Shown: in pieces, positions 1-5,464 of the stretch
Layout of the letters: every line of letters begins with the position of its first letter
Numbering within the stretch: position 1 is the stretch's first letter
From: Psychrilyobacter sp.
GTDB lineage: Bacteria > Fusobacteriota > Fusobacteriia > Fusobacteriales > Fusobacteriaceae
Assembly: GCA_030621995.1 (NCBI GenBank)
Contig: JAUXGP010000094.1
Coordinates: 1-6,570 of the forward strand
Direction of reading: 5' to 3'
Length of the DNA: 6,570 nucleotides
The notes under the pieces: model-generated
Seen by the model: the letters and a program-made list of their open reading frames with translations, nothing else
Told to the model about the DNA's origin: nothing
Database searches by the model: none
Program-made: the position numbers and the translations under genes

Positions 1-73
1 AGCCAGTTCGCTGTTCAGCAATCCTCAGACACCGGAATTAAAAGAATTTTTGGGAAAAACCTTAAAATATTAA
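1..73 (+). CDS. C-terminal end of a second, convergent amino-acid ABC transporter ATPase (partial, runs off the left edge)
   Basis: Reading from base 2, the plus strand encodes 23 residues ([18 protein letters not shown] followed by KTLKY) and a TAA stop at 71-73. These residues are identical to the C-terminus of the minus-strand ATPase that ends at 115. At DNA level the two tails differ only at 43, 55 and 61 (partners 145, 133 and 127). Each change is a third-position transition that leaves the amino acid unchanged: Lys AAA/AAG, Gly GGA/GGG, Thr ACC/ACT. This suggests a real paralogous gene under protein-level constraint, pointing towards the first gene and sharing its terminator. Only the tail is visible, so it cannot be told whether the rest of the gene, or a whole second transporter operon, lies to the left. 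An assembly or amplification fold-back is the alternative, made less likely by the synonymous pattern. Confidence 0.6.
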   Translation, partial: ASSLFSNPQTPELKEFLGKTLKY

Positions 74-116
74 AAAAAGATATTTCTGCGCTTCCAGCGA
101 AGAAATATCTTTTTTT
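72..116. terminator. Bidirectional Rho-independent terminator between convergent ATPase genes
   Basis: A perfect 16-bp stem, made of seven A then GATATTTCT (72-87) pairing with AGAAATATC then seven T (101-116), encloses the 13-base centre. The centre can add a small CGC/GCG stem at 89-91 and 97-99. Read on either strand, the hairpin core ends in a run of seven T. It therefore ends the minus-strand ABC transporter operon and also serves the plus-strand copy. It overlaps both stop codons by two or three bases. Confidence 0.85.
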
Positions 117-846
117 AATATTTTAAAGTTTTCCCCAAAAATTCCTTTAATTCCGGTGTCTGAGGATTGCTGAACAGCGAACTGGCTTCTCCAGCTTCTA
201 CAACTCTGCCTTTGTCGATAAATAGAATGTAGTCAGCTACATTTTTGGCAAACCCCATCTCATGGGTGACTAAGATCAAATCTTTTTTTTCTTTTTTCAA
301 CTCTAAAATGCTGTCTAAGACCTCAGATGTCAGAGCTGGATCTAATGCTGAAGTAGGTTCATCTAAAAGTAAAAATTGGGAATCAAGAGCAACAGCACGT
401 GCTATAGCTACCCGCTGCTGCTGTCCGCCAGATAACTGGGAAGGGTATTTATGACCATGCTCTCCCAATTGAAATCTATCCAATAGAGTTCTGGCACGAA
501 GATTTGCCTCATTTTTTTCTATTTTGTGTACTTTTTCCAGTGGCAGGGTGATGTTGTTCATTGCCGACAGATGGGGAAAAAGATTAAATGCCTGAAACAC
601 CATTCCGATAGTTTTTCTATAGTTGTGCAGATCGGCTTCCTTAAATGACAGGGTTCTGCTGTTTATGGTGATACTTCCTCCTTCTGGAATTTCCAAGCCT
701 GCTAAGATTCGCAGGAGGGTAGATTTACCTCCCCCGGAGGGGCCGATGATAACTAAGGAGTGAACACCTTTTATATTCAGTTCCAAATTATTCAGAACAA
801 CCTGATCGCCGTATATTTTTTTTAAATTTGATATATTAATCTCCAT
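115..846 (-). CDS. Polar amino-acid ABC importer, ATP-binding subunit (GlnQ/HisP/ArtM family)
   Basis: This 243-residue cytoplasmic ATPase powers uptake of a polar amino acid through the permease encoded just upstream. All ABC motifs are intact: Walker A GPSGGGKS at residues 35-42, Q-loop Gln85 in [10 protein letters not shown], signature LSGGQQQR at 138-145, Walker B LLLDEP at 159-164 followed by the D-loop SALD, and the switch His195 in VTHE. Length and the FNLFPHLSA segment are typical of the polar amino-acid (PAAT) family. The ATG at 844-846 lies inside the end of the permease gene (11-bp overlap) and has its own AAAGAGG at 854-860, seven bases away, so translation is probably coupled. 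The last gene of the operon, it ends at the bidirectional terminator. Its final 23 codons are duplicated in inverted orientation at 2-73. The substrate cannot be named from sequence. Confidence 0.95.
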   Translation of the reverse strand: MEINISNLKKIYGDQVVLNNLELNIKGVHSLVIIGPSGGGKSTLLRILAGLEIPEGGSITINSRTLSFKEADLHNYRKTIGMVFQAFNLFPHLSAMNNITLPLEKVHKIEKNEANLRARTLLDRFQLGEHGHKYPSQLSGGQQQRVAIARAVALDSQFLLLDEPTSALDPALTSEVLDSILELKKEKKDLILVTHEMGFAKNVADYILFIDKGRVVEAGEASSLFSNPQTPELKEFLGKTLKY

Positions 847-1627
847 ATGAAAACCTCTTTTCTAATTTTTTTGACAGGTGGGAGATAGGATAGGTCAACA
901 AGATATATCCTACAGCTAAGACGGCATAATTTTCAATAGGAGTAAATGTGATGGAATCCACCTCTTGAACATTTTTCGTGAATTCATTTACTGCAATTAT
1001 AGACAGAAGGGATGAATCCTTGATAAGGGATGCAAACTGTCCTGCAAGGGGAGGCATAACTCTCTTTATAACCTGTGGCAGGATGATATATCTATATTTT
1101 TGAAAATTGGTAAAACCCAAAGCCTTGGCCGATTCAATCTGTGTTTTATCGATACTGTCGATCCCGCCTCTGATAATTTCTGCAACGTATGCACCGGAAA
1201 AGGTAGCCATAATAAGGACCCCCATAACATATCGATTATCTATATTCAAGGCTGTCCCGACCACATAGAAGAACAGATATATTTGGACAATAAGGGGTGT
1301 CCCTCTTATTATCTCGATAAAGATCTTGGTGAAATAATGAAGGGGCAAGAATCTGCTTTTTTGACCCATGGCTAAAAGGGTACCGATGATCAGACTGCAA
1401 ATCAAAGAAAATACAGAGATCATAATGGTTATAAAAAAACCAAAAATAAATTTATATTTGAATTCTAAAAAGACAGAAAGTCCTTGAGATTCATAGTTTA
1501 ATCTGCTGAAAGCATAGTTCCAAAATATAATTCCTATGATTAAGATGAGTGCAGTATTAACTATTTTTGCTGACGAAGTTATATTGAATTTATCATCTTT
1601 GGCATAGAATAAGTCTTTAATTTTCAT
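836..1627 (-). CDS. Polar amino-acid ABC importer, permease subunit (HisM/GlnP family)
   Basis: This 263-residue inner-membrane protein should form the translocation channel, probably as a homodimer because no second permease gene is present. The family signature EIIRGTPLIVQ is at residues 105-115. The ATPase-coupling EAA region runs from about 146 to 198, with AEIIRGG, the ALG turn at 169-171 and RVMPPLAGQF. Hydrophobic segments are visible near residues 22-40, 60-88, 110-127, 134-150, 205-214 and 234-250. The family is usually about 215-230 residues. Here some 55 extra N-terminal residues carry an additional predicted membrane span (22-40). The start ATG (1625-1627) lies three bases after the stop of the binding-protein gene and has no clear Shine-Dalgarno in the usual window. 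Translation therefore probably depends on coupling or reinitiation from the upstream gene. Confidence 0.95.
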   Translation of the reverse strand: MKIKDLFYAKDDKFNITSSAKIVNTALILIIGIIFWNYAFSRLNYESQGLSVFLEFKYKFIFGFFITIMISVFSLICSLIIGTLLAMGQKSRFLPLHYFTKIFIEIIRGTPLIVQIYLFFYVVGTALNIDNRYVMGVLIMATFSGAYVAEIIRGGIDSIDKTQIESAKALGFTNFQKYRYIILPQVIKRVMPPLAGQFASLIKDSSLLSIIAVNEFTKNVQEVDSITFTPIENYAVLAVGYILLTYPISHLSKKLEKRFSYGD

Positions 1628-1630
1628 GTT

Positions 1631-2404
1631 TTAGAAGAAAAAAGGAATATCTCTTCTCTTAAATTCTTCTTTAGGTTCAGCAAGATATTTGTCAGCTAAT
1701 CTATCTAAACTTCCATCTTTCTTATAATTCTCTATAAATTTATTTATTTCTTCTCCTAATTTATTGTTATTTTTGTTGTATGCAATTGCCCAATATTGAG
1801 GAGTCTCCTCAAAGGGTTTTAAGATCGGTTCAGTAGTATTCTTGTTTTTTTCCCAATTTTTTAAAATTGTCAGCGGGTCGTATATAAAAGCATCCACTTT
1901 TCCCTGGGTAACTTCCAGGATACAGGCACTTTCCTTGTCAAAGACTAAAATATCAGCCTTGGGGAAGACCTTCATAGCCACGACATGACCGGTAGTTCCT
2001 TTCTTTACTGCTATTTTCCTGCCTTTTCTATTCAAATCCACAGGATCCCTTATCTCGCTGTTTTGGTTGGCTAAAATTGCAAGATTTGATTTGGCATAGG
2101 GGATGGAAAAGTTTATCGACCTTTTTCTTCTGTCTGTGATACTCATAGATGATAAAATAATGTCGATTTTTTGAGTTTTTAATGCAGGGATAAGTCCTCC
2201 GTATCCCATATTCTCGATGACAACTTCTCGGCCGAGATAGTCTCCTAAATCTGCAGCCATATCTATACTAAAACCACTTGGATTTCCGTATTTATCGGTA
2301 GTTTCAAATGGGGGATAAGCCAGCTCCATTCCAACCACTAAAGGCTCCTTTCCAAAAGTTATAACACTAAAGATAATTAAAAATAAAAATATAATTTTTT
2401 TCAT
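1631..2404 (-). CDS. Amino-acid ABC transporter periplasmic substrate-binding protein (SBP family 3)
   Basis: This 257-residue exported protein should capture an amino acid in the periplasm and deliver it to the permease. Residues 1-18 are a signal peptide (MKKIIFLFLIIFSVITFG, then KEPLVV). No cysteine lies near the cleavage site, so it is a soluble periplasmic protein, not a lipoprotein. Family features are ELAYPPFE at 27-34, GFSIDMA at 44-50 and MSITDRRKRSINFS at 87-100, where Arg93 aligns with the arginine that holds the substrate carboxylate. KKGTTGH at 134-140 and Asp176 in DAFIYDP also fit, the latter as the usual amino-group ligand. ATG 2402-2404 is preceded by a perfect AGGAGG (2411-2416) at six bases. 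It is the first gene of the operon. The C-terminus ends unusually in PFFF. A basic or polar amino acid is a plausible substrate, but this is not decided. Confidence 0.95.
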   Translation of the reverse strand: MKKIIFLFLIIFSVITFGKEPLVVGMELAYPPFETTDKYGNPSGFSIDMAADLGDYLGREVVIENMGYGGLIPALKTQKIDIILSSMSITDRRKRSINFSIPYAKSNLAILANQNSEIRDPVDLNRKGRKIAVKKGTTGHVVAMKVFPKADILVFDKESACILEVTQGKVDAFIYDPLTILKNWEKNKNTTEPILKPFEETPQYWAIAYNKNNNKLGEEINKFIENYKKDGSLDRLADKYLAEPKEEFKRRDIPFFF

Positions 2405-2459
2405 AAAATTCCTCCTGAAAATTTCTGAGCTAAGGTGTAAACAATAGCCTGATAATCTT

Positions 2460-2488
2460 ATTATATACTATAACCTTATTAAATAAAA
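2460..2488 (-). promoter_or_regulatory. Probable promoter of the ABC transporter operon
   Basis: On the minus strand a consensus TATAAT (2460-2465) has a weak -35 hexamer (TTTTAT, 2483-2488) at 17 bp. Transcription would start near 2453, giving a leader of about 48 bases before the binding-protein ATG. The -10 overlaps a small inverted repeat TTATA-N3-TATAA (2461-2473), which could be an operator or chance in such AT-rich DNA. No T-box or known riboswitch fold is recognisable in the short leader. Confidence 0.5.
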
Positions 2489-2561
2489 ATTTAAATTTCC
2501 TTTTAAAATAATATCCTTACTTTTCTGTCTATACCATTTAAACTGGTTATATTTAAGAAAT

Positions 2562-2582
2562 AAAAAAGCAACGTGACGTTGC
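2562..2582 (-). terminator. Orphan minus-strand terminator-like hairpin
   Basis: GCAACG (2568-2573) and CGTTGC (2577-2582) form a 6-bp stem with a 3-base loop. On the minus strand the stem is followed by six T (2567-2562). On the plus strand no T run follows, so the direction is clear. It lies about 70 bases downstream of the terminator of the 50-codon gene and upstream of the transporter promoter. No gene is visible between the two hairpins. It may be a back-up terminator, or the end of a small RNA starting in 2583-2650. Confidence 0.6.
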
Positions 2583-2648
2583 ATCCAATTAGTCATAATT
2601 CAAATTCTTATAAACTTTAATTTATTAATTTTATAATTTTCTAGATAA

Positions 2649-2671
2649 TAAAAAAAGGGGCTGAGCCCCTT
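2649..2671 (-). terminator. Rho-independent terminator of the 50-codon gene
   Basis: GGGGC (2657-2661) and GCCCC (2665-2669) form a GC-rich stem with a 3-base loop, extended by two A-T pairs (2655-2656 with 2670-2671). On the minus strand it is followed by seven T. It sits about 10 bases past the TAG stop of the small gene at 2680, the expected place for its terminator. Confidence 0.85.
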
Positions 2672-2679
2672 ATAATAAC

Positions 2680-2832
2680 CTATCTATAGATACTTAAGAT
2701 TGTTGATTTATTGTCGTATGAATAATAGTTAGCATATTCTTCAATGCTGCCCTTAACCCCTACATGGCAGGTTACTGTCTTTACCTCAACCTTATTCTTT
2801 TTCTTTTCTCCTAAAACAACTCTATATCTCAT
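2680..2832 (-). CDS. Small protein of unknown function, 50 residues
   Basis: An intact 50-codon frame runs from ATG (2830-2832) to TAG (2680-2682). The protein begins MRYRVVLGEKKKNKVEVKT and ends DNKSTILSIYR. It is basic in its first third, has a single Cys (residue 22), is Tyr-rich near the end (EEYANYYSYD) and shows no signal peptide or membrane segment. I do not recognise a family. Support for a real gene is strong: AGGAG at 2841-2845, eight bases from the start; a promoter TTGAAT-N17-TATACT 48 bases upstream; and a textbook terminator just after the stop. Alternating hydrophobic residues (YRVVL, VEVKTV) suggest beta strands. It is divergent from the helicase gene and shares its upstream region, so a regulatory link is possible but not shown. 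Confidence 0.8.
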   Translation of the reverse strand: MRYRVVLGEKKKNKVEVKTVTCHVGVKGSIEEYANYYSYDNKSTILSIYR

Positions 2833-2886
2833 ATTATTCTCTCCTTAAATTTGTTATGTGATTTTTTTCTCTTATTTCTTAAAGAT

Positions 2887-2915
2887 AGTATATAATTTTA
2901 GCGGTTAAAATTCAA
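2887..2915 (-). promoter_or_regulatory. Sigma70-type promoter of the 50-codon gene
   Basis: On the minus strand TTGAAT (2910-2915) and TATACT (2887-2892) are separated by exactly 17 bp. The predicted start near 2880 gives a leader of about 48 bases. The -35 hexamer lies inside the first copy of the 19-bp direct repeat (2901-2919), so a protein binding the repeat would compete with RNA polymerase. Confidence 0.7.
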
Positions 2916-2954
2916 GCGTAAATTTTAAGTTTTTGGTGGTTAAAATTCAAGCGT
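2901..2954 (+). repeat. Pair of 19-bp direct repeats in the divergent promoter region
   Basis: The sequence G[C/T]GGTTAAAATTCAAGCGT occurs at 2901-2919 and 2936-2954, 35 bp apart, with one mismatch. Between them AATTTTAA (2921-2928) forms an 8-bp inverted repeat with TTAAAATT of the first copy (2905-2912). The pair lies between the small gene and the helicase gene. It may be a regulator binding site, or a piece of the dispersed repeat that also leaves TAGCGGTT at 5266 and 5421. Confidence 0.8.
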
Positions 2955-2977
2955 TTTGGAGGATGGGGAAATTAAAA

Positions 2978-3007
2978 TTAGGAGCTGAGATAAAAAAAAT
3001 ATATAAT
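2978..3007 (+). promoter_or_regulatory. Possible promoter of the helicase gene
   Basis: A perfect TATAAT (3002-3007) lies 29 bases before the helicase ATG. The best -35 match is only TTAGGA (2978-2983) at 18 bp. Transcription would start near 3014, with a short leader holding the GGAGG at 3027-3031. The -10 is convincing and the -35 is weak. Confidence 0.4.
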
Positions 3008-3035
3008 TGAAGAAAGAGAGAAGACGGGAGGAGTT

Positions 3036-5168
3036 ATGGAAGAGATTAGATATAGGCGGGAGCAAGAGCTGATTATGAAGTATACTTGCAGGAGGATGGC
3101 TATCCCGGCAGTTCCTGGAGGAGGAAAGACTTTTATCCTCAGCAGGTTAGCTGTTAAATTAGTAAAAGAATTAGAGGGTGAAGAGGAAATGCTGATCCTG
3201 ACCTATATGAATTCGTCTGTAAATAACTTTAAACACAGAATAATGGAACTCCTGCAAAAAAGAGGCGAATATGAACTGTATAGGAAGTTTCAAATAAAAA
3301 CTATTCATAAGTTAGGATCGGATCTTCTGAGGGAACATGGAGATAGTGTGGGCATTACAGAGGGGTTTCAAACTATGACAGATGCCAACAGATACTATTT
3401 GATGAGTTTGGTCGTGATGGAGTATAGGAGGGAAAAACCTGGAGATTTAGATTCATTTTTAGATGCAAAATATGGCGGGAACGGGATACAGGTCAGGTGG
3501 GATAAGGAACTGGTCAACCTGACTTTAAGGATGATTAGTGTGATGAAAAATAAGGGGATGACAGCTAAAAGATTGTATAGTCGTAGTAAAAAATACAGAA
3601 AAGACAGTTTATTGAGGGTTGTAGGAGAGTTATTTTACAGATACGACCTGGAGTGCAAAAAAGATGGGATTTTGGATTATGATGATATCTTATTTTATAC
3701 CTATAAATTATTGAGACAAACTCCTGTTCTGGTGGAAGAACTTAAATTGAGGTATAGATATATATTTGAAGATGAGGCTCAAGACAGTAACCTCCTCCAA
3801 AATAAGATAATAAACTTGATATCCAATGGAAATCTGGTTAAAGTCGGAGATCCTAACCAGAGTATCTTAGGGACATTTACTTCCAGTTCCCCGGAGATAT
3901 TTAAAATTTTTATTAAGTCTAATCCAAAGATAGAGATGTTTACTGCAGGCAGAAGTACGAGGAGCATAATAGAAGTAGCGAACCATTTGGTAGAAATTGT
4001 GACTGTAAGGCACCCTCTTGAAAAGGTGAAGTCAGCTCTGCAGCCACAGTTTATAAAGCCTGTATTGGAGGGGGAGATGCCTTCTAATCCAAAGATAGAC
4101 GGATATGGAGTGAAAACCATAAAAGTTTTGGGATGGGAAGAGGAAAGCGAGAGGCTGATAAGGGGGGTTGAGGGATTTATTAAAAAATATCCCGAGAAAA
4201 GTGTAGGAATCCTCCTGCCTACTAATTATAGGATAGATGAGATAGCCAGGATATTCAGGAGAAAAAAGATAGATTTTCAGATCCTCAGTGATATTCCGGA
4301 GAGCTTACTGGAACTCATGAATTTTTTGGGAGATTTTTTAGAATATTTGGCCCGGCCGTTTGAAAATAAAAGACTGGTTAAACTCTTGGAAGATAATTTT
4401 TTTGCGGATGACGAAAGGGAAGTCCGGGAAATAATTTCGAAATTTATAAGATCGAATCTTTTAGAAGATGTTCTTTATGGAGAGGGAAGTCCAAAATTAG
4501 ATAAACCTTCATTAAAAAAATATAAAGCTGTTTTGAAAAAAATACGTGCTGTATTGGAGTTAAATCAGAGTTCATTGGAAAAGGTAATAGTCTTTATAGG
4601 GGAGATATTTGAAATTCACGGTGAAAAAAGGTTATTGGTAGAAAAAATATCCTATGACCTAAAAAAAATATTGAAATATAATCCTAAATGGAGTTTACTG
4701 GATCTGGCTTCTAATTTAAAGAAAGCAAAGAATAGTGAATTTAGTTATATGGCTAAGGCTGTGGAAGAGGAAGGCGTTTTGGAGAATAAGGAAAAATTCA
4801 AGGTGACCCTGTCCAGCTACCATAGAAGTAAGGGGATGGAGTGGGATTTTGTTTATTTGGCAGGAGTGGACAATAGAACTTTTCCTGTACACCTGAATGA
4901 AACTAACTATGGTCAGTGTTACTATCTGAAGAAAGAATATGAATATCCTCAAATTTTTGTAGAAAAAGAGTTCGAGAGGGAGTTTATAGACAGAAATACA
5001 GAAATAGGGGTAGTAAACAATAAACTGGAGAAGATCGCAGAAAATACAAGGCTGCTCTATGTTGGGATAACCAGAGCCAGGGAATATCTCATGATCAGTG
5101 GGAATGCAGAAAATGGAGTTTATTATTTAGGGGAGATAGAAAAGTTTATAAAGAGTAGGAATATTTAA
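3036..5168 (+). CDS. UvrD/PcrA-like superfamily 1 DNA helicase, stand-alone (no nuclease domain)
   Basis: This 710-residue cytoplasmic protein should be an ATP-driven 3'-5' DNA translocase. Motifs in order: Q-motif region around Gln10; Walker A AVPGGGKT at 25-32; Ia LTYMNSSVNNFKHRI at 55-69; IKTIHKLGSDLL at 87-98; LDYDDILF at 213-220; motif II EDEAQD at 245-250; motif III VGDPNQSILGTF at 270-281; motif IV GRSTRSI at 305-311; motif V TLSSYHRSKGMEWDFVYLAGV at 591-611; motif VI LLYVGITRAREYL at 673-685. All catalytic residues are present. The segment after GDPNQSI is LGTFTSSSP rather than the usual YGFRGA, marking a divergent branch. Residues about 440-580 (domain 2B region) are Lys-rich and poorly conserved. 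It ends shortly after motif VI, so unlike AddA or RecB it carries no C-terminal nuclease; the next gene supplies one. ATG 3036 follows GGAGG at 3027-3031. I would not call it uvrD or pcrA themselves. Confidence 0.93.
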   Translation: MEEIRYRREQELIMKYTCRRMAIPAVPGGGKTFILSRLAVKLVKELEGEEEMLILTYMNSSVNNFKHRIMELLQKRGEYELYRKFQIKTIHKLGSDLLREHGDSVGITEGFQTMTDANRYYLMSLVVMEYRREKPGDLDSFLDAKYGGNGIQVRWDKELVNLTLRMISVMKNKGMTAKRLYSRSKKYRKDSLLRVVGELFYRYDLECKKDGILDYDDILFYTYKLLRQTPVLVEELKLRYRYIFEDEAQDSNLLQNKIINLISNGNLVKVGDPNQSILGTFTSSSPEIFKIFIKSNPKIEMFTAGRSTRSIIEVANHLVEIVTVRHPLEKVKSALQPQFIKPVLEGEMPSNPKIDGYGVKTIKVLGWEEESERLIRGVEGFIKKYPEKSVGILLPTNYRIDEIARIFRRKKIDFQILSDIPESLLELMNFLGDFLEYLARPFENKRLVKLLEDNFFADDEREVREIISKFIRSNLLEDVLYGEGSPKLDKPSLKKYKAVLKKIRAVLELNQSSLEKVIVFIGEIFEIHGEKRLLVEKISYDLKKILKYNPKWSLLDLASNLKKAKNSEFSYMAKAVEEEGVLENKEKFKVTLSSYHRSKGMEWDFVYLAGVDNRTFPVHLNETNYGQCYYLKKEYEYPQIFVEKEFEREFIDRNTEIGVVNNKLEKIAENTRLLYVGITRAREYLMISGNAENGVYYLGEIEKFIKSRNI

Positions 5169-5269
5169 AGTTAGAAACAAAGAAAAAATTTAGCCACTAA
5201 TTAATGCCAATATTCACTGAAAAAAACTGAATTGCAAATAAACGCAAAAACAACTCATCCCTTTTTAGC

Positions 5270-5295
5270 GGTTTCTCTTTGACTAAAGAGAAACC
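5270..5295. repeat. Perfect 11-bp stem hairpin with 4-base loop
   Basis: GGTTTCTCTTT (5270-5280) pairs perfectly with AAAGAGAAACC (5285-5295) around the loop GACT. Neither strand has a T run after the stem, so it is not an ordinary intrinsic terminator. It starts within a TAGCGGTTTC motif. It could protect or process an mRNA spanning helicase and nuclease, or be part of a mobile palindromic repeat. Confidence 0.85.
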
Positions 5296-5316
5296 TAACG
5301 TAGAATATCTAGCTTT

Positions 5317-5386
5317 GGTTTCCTTTTATCACATTTAAAATTCATTCTAAATAGAATTAATTTTAATATTCGTGAATCGGAAAACC
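5317..5386. repeat. Long imperfect palindrome
   Basis: The core at 5335-5366 is TTAAAATT, c, ATTCTA, aa, TAGAAT, t, AATTTTAA: 14 pairs with one mismatch and a 2-base centre. Outside it ATCAC (5328-5332) faces GTGAA (5372-5376), and GGTTTCC (5317-5323) faces GGAAAACC (5379-5386) with a one-base slip. As RNA this would fold into a hairpin of about 70 bases. No coding role is apparent. Confidence 0.6.
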
Positions 5387-5464
5387 ATAGGAAGGAAGAG
5401 TTTGTGATTATTAGCGACATTAGCGGTTTCAAAAAAATCGCCGTAGGCGGTAAGGGAGATAATT

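Larger units (their letters stand above)
1..187. repeat. Inverted repeat, 87-bp arms, joining two convergent ATPase gene ends
   Basis: Bases 1-87 pair with 101-187 around a 13-base centre (88-100), symmetric about position 94. Only three positions fail to pair (43/145, 55/133, 61/127). The left arm begins at base 1, so the repeat probably continues beyond the window. The inner 16 bp of each arm form the terminator stem, and the outer part of each arm is coding sequence for the same protein tail. Confidence 0.9.
5190..5430. repeat. Diverged inverted copies of a dispersed repeat bounding the spacer
   Basis: The reverse complement of 5190-5219 aligns with 5401-5429 at roughly 19 of 29 positions, both sharing a GTGA..TATT.GC...ATTAG.GG pattern. 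TAGCGGTT also occurs at 2899-2906, 5266-5273 and 5421-5428, always on the plus strand and always outside genes. The helicase gene is thus bracketed by members of one motif family. The alignment was done by eye and the degree of match is modest. Confidence 0.4.
5169..5464. other. Repeat-rich non-coding spacer between helicase and nuclease genes
   Basis: This 296-bp gap holds no credible gene. It contains a perfect 11-bp hairpin (5270-5295), a long imperfect palindrome (5317-5386), two copies of TAGCGGTTTC (5266-5275, 5421-5430) and a small CGCC-GTA-GGCG hairpin (5439-5449) just before the nuclease ribosome binding site. On the minus strand that last hairpin is followed by A and seven T, so it could act as a weak terminator. 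Its stretches such as TAGCCACTAATTAATGCC and TAGCGACATTAGCGG look like remnants of a dispersed genomic repeat. No clear plus-strand terminator follows the helicase, so transcription may run through to the nuclease gene. Confidence 0.65.

Noticed and set aside
1100..1375. 91-codon plus-strand frame inside the permease gene
   Set aside because: Antisense shadow of a well-supported gene, with no family resemblance and no start signals.
2473..2601. A minus-strand frame of about 42 codons beginning MTNWMQRHVAF across the orphan terminator
   Set aside because: No ribosome binding site precedes it, it reads through a terminator hairpin, and its composition is that of AT-rich spacer DNA.
2963..3010. 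A 15-codon frame (MGKLKLGAEIKKIYN) just before the helicase gene, a possible leader peptide
   Set aside because: GGAGG touches the ATG with no spacing, the predicted helicase promoter -10 lies inside it, and it has no run of one amino acid typical of attenuators.
3779..4120. 113-codon minus-strand frame inside the helicase gene
   Set aside because: Antisense to conserved helicase motifs II to IV; no independent support.
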